NCBI GenBank assembly: GCA_963576565.1
Contig: OY755044.1
Location: 45,369,235 to 45,433,234 of the forward strand
Origin: Aspidapion aeneum
Lineage: Eukaryota > Arthropoda > Insecta > Coleoptera > Brentidae
Direction of reading: 5' to 3'
Length of the DNA: 64,000 bases
Shown here: positions 33,441 to 43,792 of the stretch, one piece after another
Layout: the number at the start of each line of letters is the position of its first letter
How positions within the stretch are numbered: the stretch's first letter is position 1
The notes under the pieces: model-generated
What the model was told of the DNA's origin: nothing
Seen by the model: the letters and a program-made list of their open reading frames with translations, nothing else
Databases searched by the model: none
Made by a program: the position numbers and the translations under genes

Positions 33441-34977
33441 AGAATATTTATTTTATTTTTTGTTTTGATTTCAAATTGCAACTCGTCAGCAAAGTCCCAT
33501 TCGGTCAGCATCAATTGACTTACCAAAGAATTAGCTGCCGGTTGCACATATTTTAACGCCTGCTTGCACTAGACTGTTAATGCCTGTTTGCACCCACCAA
33601 CCTTTGTGTCCGGTCATATGTTTTCTTGCTAGAATAAATGGAAATCGCTCTTCGATTTTCATTAGAAGAATCCACTATATTATTCCTGCTGTTTATATTC
33701 GTATTCCCTTCTAGTTAATAGTAAATTTTTCTCACTGACTACTTTTTAGATCACTGTCGGTGAACAGTCCCTCTTGTCTCTCGAAAAAGCTCGTTTTGAT
33801 TTGACCATACCCGAGACTATTCTGTGGGCATACTTCCAGTGACAGCACCGTCTTTTCATTCTTTGCCTTCAAAATTTTCCATGGAATAAGGTTATAAATT
33901 TTAACCGTTCGTTTTTCATAAATTAATTTATGGCTTAAAAATAGTTAAAAAATTTAAAATATTTACAGCGAATGATTCGCTGCTGTGTGCACTATGTGCA
34001 GACATTTCTTTTGTGACTCGATTGATAGTTTTGAGTGAGAAATTCATGGATGAATTTCTGGCTGCCCCAAACAAAGGGTGGGTAATATATTTTTCTGTTA
34101 ATTAATTATCTGCATTTTATGTCAAGCTATTATTTCTTCTATCTATTGGCAAATTTTCTAAAGGCCATGTATCTTTAATTTAGGATTTTTCGTCCGGCTC
34201 TCTTTCTACCCTTCTTCAATCAGAGTGCCCTCGTGGTCGTCGTCACAACCTGCCTCTTATAGATCTCCTCAACAGAGACCTCCTCAACAGTTTGTGTCTT
34301 TGACGTTCACTCTCCCTCCGGTACCTGTTCAGCTACAATGACCTGCTCTATGGCTGCCTTATTCTGCAGATGCCCTAATATGCCTTGCGGAGCACTCACC
34401 TGCCTTATCCTCTTTGGGACACAAAGAGCTTGATGGTGGTAGCAGTTTTCAGGTGGGATCACTCCTTTTTTTTTATAAAATATATATTTATATTTTTCCT
34501 TTTTTTTTTTATTTAATTAGGCGGTTTCGCTCCATAATTTTTGATATCCTCATAGTTATTATTATTAAAGTTAATATTGTATGCGCTCGCTATGTGGCCA
34601 CGTATCGGATAAAGCAAGAGTGATTAGATTTTTTTTATGAACAATTTTCAATTGTAGGAATGTACATAACTAATTTGTTGATCATACAAAGTTTTGAATT
34701 CAGTTAAAGTGTATTTCTTTCAAGGTACTAAATTATAAAAAGGTTGAAGTTATCTTAAAACAACACTTGGTAAATATTAATAAATATATTTCCTTTTTTA
34801 ATATTTATTAAAAACTTCACTTCAACTTATTACCAAAAAAAGGTGGCGCTCAAATAGCAGAAGAGTTTCCTAATCCACAACCCAATGTCACCAGACAAAT
34901 GAGCAGCCGTACGCACTTTGTAAAGTATTATTGGTTTGTCCTGGCAACAGAATAAACAAATAATGCTGCATAAGTAA
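33441..34977. other. Unassigned sequence
   Basis: About 1.5 kb with no recognisable coding region. It has a weak hairpin near 34740-34830 and a T-rich run near 34468-34510. The open frame at 34414-34623 is low-complexity and not taken as a gene. Confidence 0.4.
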
Positions 34978-35170
34978 ATGTAAAGTTATGTAAAATTAAC
35001 ATTTCCCACTTTCAGAAACGCTAGACAGCTGAGCTTTGGACACACCAATATTTGAATTTAGACTGGTTCTCTAATACTCGTAAAACAAAGCAATTACCAA
35101 AAAGCCTAAACAAAGCCTCGGAGCAATAGATGGAAATTCTCAAAGACGAAAAAAGCAAAGACAAAGGACT

Positions 35171-38165
35171 ATGAATATAGCTACATGGAACGTACAGGGA
35201 GTGAATCAAAAATTGGACCTTATTGCAACCGAAGTGCAGAATTGTAAGATCGATATCATTGCACTTACAGAGACAAAAAAGAAAGGAACAGGTACGAAGT
35301 GTGTCGGCAATTTCGTCCATATATTCACTGGAGTCCCAAAAGAAAGAAGAGCAGCCAGAGGGGTATCCTTATTAATAAAGAAAAACCTAAAAAATAAGAT
35401 TACCGACTACGATTGCATTATTGAAAACATACTTCGAGTGAACATGAAGATGCTTGGTCATAATATAAGCATAATAGCAGTCTACGCACCATCAGATGAC
35501 GAAAAAGTAGCTACAAAACAACTGTTCTTTGACCAACTTGATGAGACTATCACCAAAATCGGTAATACCAGAGAAATAATTATGCTTGGCGATTTTAATA
35601 GCCGAAATGGTAGACAAACCCAGAGCAAAGTGATAGGACCATTTGGAGAGGAAGTAACAAATGATAATGGCTTAAGACTGATGCAATTGTGTGAAACCCA
35701 CAACCTAAAAATAAATAATGGTTTTTTTAAACATAAGGATATTCATCGATATACCTGGATTCAGCCAACAAGAAATCTTAAATCAACCATTGATTATGCT
35801 ATAGGTGGACAACACTCGCAATTAAAGTGGTATGATGTGCGAGCACTTCGTGGTGTTACCTGTGGATCTGACCACCATCTGGTAAAAGCAAAAATATTAT
35901 TCCCTTTAAGAAAAACAAATAAGGACGAAAGTATTAGAGAAAATGAAAACCTAGAGTGCATCGAAGACAACCAAAAATACAACTTTAGAAGTCTAGAAAT
36001 CGAAAGTACTCAAAGATTGTATCAGAACCGATTAGATCAAAAATTAATAAACACAAATCACTCATTTGAAGAGATATATACAAACATAATAAAAAGCTTG
36101 AAGGATCAAGCAACGAAGCTGTTGGATACCAAGATAATAGAAATAATAGGAAGATGTGGTGGACGGAGAAAATACAGGAAATGGTCAAAGAGAAAAAACG
36201 CACATACTTGAAATGGCTCAGTACTAAAGAACAAAGAGACCTAGAAATCTACAGGGAAACCAGAAGACAGCTAAGAAATTTGATACGCACAGAAAATAAA
36301 TTAACTGTCCGAGCGCAAATGCCACGATATCAATACACACGTAGGAGGTAGGCAGAGTTCTGAAGTATGGAAATTCATTTCTACAGTAAAAAACCCAACA
36401 AAAGAAAAAGTAAACATCCAGATCATCAAACCAGAACAATGGACAGAATACTACAAGGGACTGCTGCAGGAAACGAGGCCCGAATATCTGGCAGCCTCTC
36501 CGAGGAGAGACATAGAAGTACACGGAGAGGAAGTAATCATCGAAAAAGAAATGATAAAAAATAGTATTAAAAAGCTTAAATCCGGAAAAGCTAGCGGACC
36601 TGGAGGAATATATGCTGAAATGCTCAAATATGGATCAGAGAAACTAATCGAAAATCTCACATATATTATCAATCAATGCATAAACGGACATCCAGTACCT
36701 GATGATTGGAAAATTGCATTCATATCCTCAATACACAAAAAAGGAAACAAGCTGGATTGCAACAATTACAGAGGAAAAGGATTGAAGGGAAAGTCCAAAT
36801 ACTTCACAATCTAGATTGTGAAGTATTTTGGACTTTCCCTTCAATCCTTTTCATTATGATTCTACTTCACCCTGGAGAAATCTACGATTCAATTACAGAG
36901 GAATTTCAGTAACCAGTACTCTCAGTAGATTGTACGGTAGGATTCTTAGAGATCTAATAGAGAAGGATTTTCATGAACAAGAAGAAGAAGAGCAAAGTGG
37001 GTTTCGTGCAGGCAGATCTTGTAGTGATAATGTTTTTTGTCTTAAACAAGTAACTAAGAAAAGGAGCGCCAGAAATATAGAGACTCATGTTACCTTTGTG
37101 GACCTACAAAAAGCATATGATACCGTTCCAGTAGAAAAACTATGGACAGTGCTAGAGCAGACTAATATCAATCATACATACATAAAAGCGATAAAAGAAC
37201 TATACAAAGGGTCAAAATCTAAAATTAAAATTGGAAATCGACTTTCAAAAGAATTCCTGGTAACAAAAGGCTTAAGACAGGGATGTTGTATTTCTCCAAC
37301 TCTTTTTAAAATATATATCGCAGTAGCTCTAAAAAACTGGAAACGGAAAGTGCACGGCATGGGAATACAACTTAACGACCGATTTACCATATACACACTA
37401 CAGTTTGCTGACGACCAAGTAATTGTAGCTAATGATAAAGAGGATATGGAGTATATGATGAGAAAGTTAATGGAAGAATACCAAAAGTGGGGATTAACAG
37501 TGAACGTGGACAAGACACAGTACTTATGTATTGGAAACGAATCCAGTGAGTTAGAAGTAGACAATGGACAAGTAATATCTCCATGCAATGAGTATGTATA
37601 CTTGGGTGTCACATTTGATAAGACAGGAACAGACTGTAAAGAACTGTAAAAAAGAATAGTAAAAGCAAAAAAGGTTATTGGATGTCTTAACAGTATTTTA
37701 TGGAGCAGAGAGATAAAAAAGAATGTAAAATTTAACATATATGAAACAATGGTGAAAAGCACGCTCTTGTATGGAATAGAGACTTTTCGCGTAACAGAAA
37801 AATACAAAACAAAAATGGAAAGTGTCGAAATGGATGCAATAAGAAGATCAATGAGAATATCTAGAACAGATCACATAAGAAATGAGATCATAAAAGAAAG
37901 AATGGAAATCGAAGGAAGCATAACGGATGACATCACTAAAAGACAACTGATATGGTACGGCCATGTACAACGGATGAACGACGAAAGATTACCAAAGCAG
38001 GTCCTAGAATGGCAACCAATAGGGCGCAGAAAAAGAGGGCGTCCTAAACTAGAATGGCAACAGTCAATCCAAAGATCAATGAGTCAAAAAAATCTGACAG
38101 AAGATGATTGTCAGGATCGAAGGAGGTGGAGAATAGGCGTCGGACAACGTAGAAAAACGTTCTAA
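35171..38165 (+). pseudogene. RTE-like LINE ORF: endonuclease and reverse transcriptase, broken
   Basis: The start MNIATWNVQG at 35171 is the standard RTE-type endonuclease N-terminus. Asn7, Glu34 (LTETKK), GDFN at 140-143 and SDHH at 233-236 give a complete APE active site. The frame shifts near 36150 and again near 36335. RT follows with KLKSGKASGPGG (36567), NNYRG, then the 127-bp insertion, GISVTSTLSRLYG (36899), GFRAGRSCSD, FVDLQKAYD, LRQGCCISPTLF and FADD (37404-37415). A TAA at 37647-37649 interrupts the C-terminal domain, which ends with YGHVQRMNDERLPKQV and GRRKRGRPK. Domain order and tail match copies B and C. Similar endonucleases are sometimes annotated as craniofacial development protein 2-like. 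Confidence 0.92.
36774..36852. repeat. 79-bp near-perfect palindrome inside a LINE RT frame
   Basis: The arms meet at CTAG (36811-36814) without a loop and differ only by one extra T in the right arm. The palindrome starts at the edge of a 12-bp direct repeat, CAATTACAGAGG (36763-36774 and 36890-36901). The duplicated segment with its 127-bp insert breaks the RT reading frame by one base. Confidence 0.88.
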
Positions 38166-38181
38166 ACCGACTAAATAAAAA

Positions 38182-38285
38182 AATATTTGAATTTACTTTC
38201 TTCCCCTACAAATATAAAGTTATGTAAAAGTAACAGTGCCCACTTCCAGGAACATAAAAATTAAAAAACCCCAAAATGTTTAATA
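38182..38285. repeat. Tandem-array unit flanking LINE copy A (right side)
   Basis: CCCCTACAAATATAAAG, TATGTAAAAGTAACA and CCCACTTCCAGGAAC match 34978-35020 and the 33150-33440 array. Joining the LINE flanks gives a continuous array of roughly 100-bp period. Confidence 0.6.
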
Positions 38286-38353
38286 TGGCATTGCAATAGT
38301 TTTAAATATTATTGCGCATATTTTACTGCTTTAAAACTTAAATATTATCCAAA

Positions 38354-38645
38354 TCCTAAAATAGTACTCCGTAAAAAGAATTGAGATAAACTTAAAGACA
38401 CGTTCTCCAATACAAATTTCAAAATAAAAGGTTTTTACTAGTTTGGAAATGTGTTTCTATAAATCTGGCTAATACGGCTGTAAATAACTGAGGCACAGTC
38501 CTAAACTAAACGTAAAGAAGTTTGGCTGTAATAGCAAAGTTAAAAAAAAAAACATTTTCAAACTCGAACCTTTCATTTTAAAATTTGTATTGAAGAACTT
38601 ATCTTATACTTTTATGTCAAATCTCTTTACGCAGTACCATTTTCG
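38354..38645. mobile_element. MITE with long imperfect inverted repeats
   Basis: The left arm (ATAGTACTCCGTAAAAAG through CAATACAAATTT and AAAATAAAAGG) pairs with the right arm (CCTTTCATTTTAAAATTTG through CTTTACGCAGTACC), about 75 bp each. There is no coding potential and no clear target duplication. Confidence 0.55.
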
Positions 38646-39506
38646 CGTAGTTGGCTTTTTTACATGAAATGTTTTTGTTATAATAAAACTTATAGTTTCC
38701 TCCCAATAAATAAAAACAAACAAAATTTCTTAAAAAACAGCAAAAGTTCTGATTTACTGATTACAAAATCCTTCAAATAAGTCCAAATTAAAAAAAAATG
38801 TTTCGCTTTTTTCGCTTTAATTATGGAATCAGCTTAGAAGCGTACTTGATCCGTAAGACTCTGCTTGGTATGTGTTTCCACTAACCTGTTACAGGCTTCT
38901 AAGAACTAAATCAAATTGCCGCCGAACCTCCTTCAAAATTTAAGTCTAACCTTTTACCGAAAAATATATAATTATAGGTTTCAGTGCTCGGACCGCAACA
39001 TCACAGAAAGATTAGTTTGTTGCTATTTCCTCTATGATTTTTGACCATCAGAAGCCGAAATCTTTTACCCTTGGGCTGTCAAAAAACATTAAATGGTTCT
39101 TAATGATACAGTAGCTCCCGAAAGTTTTTTTTAATAATGTGTATAAGACAGTTCGTTTGGAAGGATGAATGTTCGTCAGCCATAGATAACAGAATAAGAG
39201 AGCTCTATGAGCCCTCTTGGATTGATCACAAAGTAAGTCGTCCAGATAAGCGCAAGCAGATACGAAGCTCGTATATGCGAGATATCCTTCGATTTTCAGG
39301 GTATATTTAAAAAACTACTACGAAAGTTGTAACTAGGTCAACTTTAACACTTCACTTATATCGTCATTCCCTAATTAGATTTAACTTCCTAGTGTGCATT
39401 TAGCTTTGCAATTAGGTTTTGTAAAAAAAAATATTTAAAATAAAGTGAAAAACGCGATAATGAATGTATCTCCTAACTGATCGATCTTATGTCTATTTTA
39501 CTAAAC
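38646..39506. other. Unassigned AT-rich sequence
   Basis: No gene or repeat structure was recognised in this 0.86-kb stretch. Confidence 0.4.
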
Positions 39507-40164
39507 AGGGTGTCTTATAACTTAGGGGCCATAGGTCAACAGGTGATAGAGGAGGTCATGCCTGATAAAAACGTTCTTATAATGCATGGGTGAAAACTCT
39601 TTCTTTGTCGAGATACAAAGCATCAAAGTTGGCGATTTTTTGATAATAACTTTTTAAAAAACGCAGTAAGAATATGAAATTGGGTAAAGTCGTGTATTAG
39701 AACAAGAGCAATAATATTTTTTTTTTTAAAAACCGTTTTTTTGGTATAAACTTTTATGATTGCCATATTAAACGCAATGTTTATTAAATATTTTTTATTA
39801 ATGAAAACAAGTCTCTAGCGAGGCATATTTTTAAAATATCATTCATATTTTTTTAAAGAATAAGTAAGCAAAAATTTATTTTAATAAAAAAATATTATTT
39901 TCTATACTTTGACAGCCTGTATCTACTCAACTTGTAATTTTATCAAAAAAGGGAATCACATTTTTGAATCACAATCAGCTGAGTATCCAGCTGGCGTGAC
40001 AGATTTTCCTTTTTTTGTAAAACCCTTTTTCCCCCACTGTAACTGTAAAAATGCTATATCTTAAAAACAAATGTGTGTTTACCCCATGTTATATAAACTT
40101 TTTTTTCCGAAATAACCTCCTCTGTCACCTGCTGCACTATGGCCCTTAAGTTATGGGACACCCT
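39507..40164. mobile_element. Non-autonomous element with AGGGTGTC-type 50-bp inverted repeats
   Basis: The left end AGGGTGTCTTATAACTTA and the right end, read on the other strand as AGGGTGTCCCATAACTTA, continue to match through GGGCCATA, CAGGTGA and AGAGGAGGT. AGGGTGTC termini are common among mariner-like short elements. The interior (about 560 bp) has no transposase. The right end abuts a LINE 3' end. The target duplication is unclear. Confidence 0.65.
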
Positions 40165-40169
40165 CCATA

Positions 40170-41660
40170 TATAAATCAGTTTATAACGTTCTCCGCCGTC
40201 TTCTGATTTCCAGTCTCCATTAGTCTCGGTTGGTCCAAAGCTTCTCATCTGCTCATCTTTCTCTGACGTCTCTGTCTATTCACTCTCTCCAATTTCTGTC
40301 TTCCGCAATTTTTTGTACCTGTTCATACCAAGTTGGTTAATTTTTATGTATTCCGGTATTTTGTGTTTAAAATCCATAATTTCTCGTATTCTCTCATTTC
40401 TCACTCTCACCAGTTTTGATGTTCCGGAGCGTCTCTAATAATCAATTTCAGTGGCTTTAAGAGACGAGTTTTTTCTTTCAGAGGCCATACTTCACTTACA
40501 TAGTGAATCTAGCAGCTTTAAATCCAGCTTGTTCTTCGGCCTCAATATCACCGTATTCTTGCTCAATTCTCTTTTTTACTATAGCTTACCATAGACTCTT
40601 GAAATAGTACTAAGCAACTGATGACACTTTTCACTATGCTATTGTAAATTCTATGTTTGTTTTGTTTTGATACCGCCTTATCCCAGAGAATACTGTTGAG
40701 TTGTCTAATTGCTTATCTTCCTTGGTTATTTCTGTGTTTGATTTCTTCATTAAATCTACCGTCATTATTGATGTGCATTCCCAGATATTTGTACTTTTTG
40801 CATTGTGTTATCTGATGTTGTTGTTCCAAGATAAGGACATGTTGTTCCCCACGAATCGCATATATTCCGTTTTCTGAAGGTTTACCTCCAGCCCCTTATC
40901 GTACCTATCAATTAATTTACGGGTCATATATTCTAAATCGTCGTAAGCTTGATCCAGGATTATTTGATCATCAGCGAAGCAGAGAGTATACAGTACATAA
41001 ACGTTCAGTGGTATTCCAATATGTTCGCACTTTCTTTTCCACGTTTTCAGGTCTTGTTCTAAATAGATCTTAAACAATGTTGGTTACAAGCAACAACCCT
41101 GCTTCAGACTCTTATTGATATTAAACCCCTTTGATAATGCCTGCCCTTTCTTTATTTTGCTTGTGTTTTCTTTATAGAGTTCTTGAACAGCTTTTATTAG
41201 TGTTATGTTGATGTTGGTTTTTTCGAGAGCCTCAAAAAATTTTAGCTGGGGTACACTGTCGTACGCTTTCTTAAAATCTACGTAGAAGGGGTGTATTTCT
41301 TCATCACGTGCCGCCTTTTTCTCAGTTATCTGTGTTATTGTGAATAAGTGGATCCACAGTGGATCTACCAGCTCTATATATATTGTTCTTCGGCCTCAAT
41401 ACCACCGTATTCACAGGGATTCCTCTATAATTATCATATACGTCTCTACTTCCATTCTTATGTATCGTTATTGTGTATGACGTTTTCCATTCTACTAGCA
41501 AACTTTCTCCATTAATGCATTTCTGGAACAAGCTAGTTAATTATGCCGTGTTTTAACAAGTCTGGAGAGATGTTACCTAAGGTAACTGATAATGAGGGTT
41601 CTTCATGAGGAGCACAGCACTCATCATCAGTTACCTTAATGTTGCACGGGCCAGATTTTT
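40170..41660 (-). pseudogene. RTE-like LINE remnant, rearranged (copy D)
   Basis: Minus-strand pieces match RTE-like RT: NGESLLVEWKTSYTITIHK and RAGRST in 41531-41322, and LYTLCFADDQ with DDLEYMTRKLIDRY in 41077-40808. The C-terminal tail lies at 40500-40175. A stretch at 40505-40615 reads EEQAGFKA, an upstream RT segment sitting within the C-terminal region, so the copy is rearranged. Many stops and indels make it older than copies B and C. A small hairpin MITE (41579-41638) interrupts it. Confidence 0.72.
41579..41638. mobile_element. Tiny MITE inside LINE copy D (60 bp)
   Basis: The ends AAGGTAACTGATAATGAG and CTCATCATCAGTTACCTT are inverted repeats enclosing about 25 bp. A related element is at 61299-61377. 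It splits the LINE sequence between the GPCNI and PDLLK positions. Confidence 0.6.
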
Positions 41661-41760
41661 AGTTTTTCGGTGATTGACAAATTAGTTCAACTCCTTTGGT
41701 ATTGATTGGGGATGCTGATGTTCCTATTTGAATGTCGGATTATGTATGTGTGGATTATAC

Positions 41761-41761
<1 letters not shown>

Positions 41762-41841
<80 letters not shown>

Positions 41842-43226
41842 CGGTTTCACAACGTTCTGCGTCTTCCGATACCCAATCTCCACTGGTTTCTGATTGCCCA
41901 TAATTCATCATCTAGGCCTCTTATTTTTATTTCACTGTCTATTCCTTCTCTCCAGCTTCTCCTTGGCCATCCTCGTTTTCTTCGGCCAGTTGGTTTCTAT
42001 TGTAGTATTTGTTTAGGTAGTCTTTCATCATTCATTCTTTGTACATGTCCGTACCACACCAGTTGTTTTGTTCTTATATCATCCACTAAAGTACGTTCAC
42101 CCACTGTCATAATTTCTCTTATTCTTTGATTTGAAACTATTTCTTTTTTTGATTTCCCTGTTGCTCTTCTCCAATAGTCCATCTCCGTAGCGGAGATGTT
42201 CTATCCTTGATTGGCCATACTTCTGAGCCGTATGTAATAATACTTTTTACAATGGTGTTATATATAAGCTTTTTGTTATGTTTTGATATACTTTGGTCCC
42301 AAATTATTCCATTCAAAAAAGTTACTGCCCCTCTTCCTTGTACGTTTCGATCCTTTATAGCTTTGTCTAGTGTTCCGTCAGCTGTAATTTTTAGGCCTAA
42401 GTATTTATACTCATCACAGGACTGAATTCGCTGCCCGGTTTTTAAGATTAGATCCTGTTTCATTCCACCGATACACATAAACTCTGTCTTATTGAGATTA
42501 ACCTCTAGTCCCCACTTATTGTACTCTTCTATTTGTTTTCGTGTCGTATATTCGAGGTCGTTATAATCCTGAGCCACTACTGTCTGATCATCGGCGAAAC
42601 ATAAAGTATACAAGGTGGTTTCGTCCAACGGAATTCCCATGTTTTGGCATTTTCTCTTCCATACTTTAAGGACTGGTTCCAAGTATATCTTGAAGAGCGT
42701 AGGCGAGATATAGCAACCTTGTTTAAGACCTTTATTTACTTAAAAGCCTTTGGTTAGTTTTGCTTTTATTTTAACTTTTGCCTTACTATTGCGGTATAAC
42801 TCTTTGATGGTTTTAATTAGTTGTACGCTCATGTCTGTGTTTTCCAACGCTTTCCAAAGCAGATTTAGTGGTACACTATCATATGCCCTCTGCAAATCCA
42901 CGTAAAGCAGATGCAGCCCTTGTCCGTATGCCATTCTCTTTTCCATAACTTGGGTTATACAAAAGAGATGATTTGAAGTCGATCTATCCGCCCTAAAACC
43001 AGCTTGTTCTTCTGCCTCCATGTCTTTATATTCGCTCTCTACTTTATTTCTTATTATTTTACCGTATATTCTGCTTAGCGTACTAGTCACAGAAATACCT
43101 CTATAATTGTCACATATATCTTTCCTTCCTTTTTTGTGTATTGTGGATATATATGATGTTTTCCACTCAGTTGGGACTACAGTTCCATTTAAATATTTTT
43201 GGAAAAGATTCCGTAATCTCCAGTCT
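41762..43226 (-). mobile_element. RTE-like LINE, 5'-truncated (copy C), with (TA)n tail
   Basis: The 3' end, at low coordinates, is a (TA)n run of about 75 bp, as in copy B. The element is truncated within RT at 43226, where the sequence changes to the repeat at 43227-43792. No target duplication was established. Confidence 0.88.
41840..43226 (-). pseudogene. RTE-like LINE RT and C-terminal fragment (copy C)
   Basis: Frames at 43258-42740, 42682-42137 and 42182-41997 cover RT from LRNLFQKYLNG through NYRGISVTSTLSRIYGK, LYVDLQRAYD, FADDQ (near 42590) and YGHVQRMNDERLPKQ. There is a stop at 42740 (TAA for a Lys or Asn position), and indels near 42200 (deleted bases at the MLSATEMDY position) and near 42010. 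The first residues of the 43258 frame come from the neighbouring repeat. Closely related to copy B. Confidence 0.85.
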
Positions 43227-43792
43227 AAGTCTGTCTGTCTGTAACGACCAACGCGCATAACTCGAAAACCGCTTGGTCTATTTTAATGAAATTTGGTACC
43301 TAGGCTGGGTCTTGGGTCGAGATGGTCCCATTTGAAATGAACAAAATCCACCGAACACAAACCAAATAAAAGGGTGGGGGTAGATTTCAAAAATTAGAGT
43401 TTATGTTAAAATATGGCGTGTGTGATATCAAACGAAAGGTAATTGAGTCTGGAGTTAAACAAAATACATTTTAATTTATTTTAAAAAAAGGGTGGGGGTA
43501 AATTTTAAAAATTAGAGTTTAAGTGAAAATCTGGGTGTGTGATATCAAACGAAAGGTAATTGAGTCCGGAGTTTAACAAAATACATTTTAGTTTTTGTTT
43601 CTTTAAGGGTGGGGGTAGATTTTAAAAATTTGAGTTTACGTCAAAACATGGCATGTGTGGTATCAAACAAAAGGTAATTTAGTCTGGAGTTGAATAAAAT
43701 ATATTTCAGTTTTTAGTTATATTAGCTCACACGTAAACTATAACTATAGTACCTAGTGTGAGCTTAGGGGCCCATATATTGGCAGAGTATTT
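43227..43792. repeat. Repeat with 117-bp subunits and a hairpin end (left, inverted copy)
   Basis: It shares with 50634-51285, in opposite orientation, ACGACCAACGCGCATAACTC, ATTTGGTACCTAGGCTGGG, three GGGTGGGGGTA units (43372, 43490, 43607) and GGCCCATATATTGGCAGAG. TAGCTCACAC (43723) and GTGTGAGCT (43756) form a hairpin near the inner end. Confidence 0.85.

Larger units (their letters stand above)
35061..38181 (+). mobile_element. RTE-like LINE, nearly full length (copy A)
   Basis: AATATTTGAATTTA (14 bp) occurs exactly at 35047-35060 and 38182-38195, bounding a 3.12-kb element. That is the usual size for RTE-clade LINEs with a single endonuclease plus RT frame. The tail is A-rich (AAATAAAAA). 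A 127-bp palindromic insertion (36775-36901) interrupts the RT region. Confidence 0.92.

Noticed and set aside
41706..41911. Tyr/Ile repeat peptides near 41.8 kb
   Set aside because: They translate the (TA)n tail of LINE copy C.
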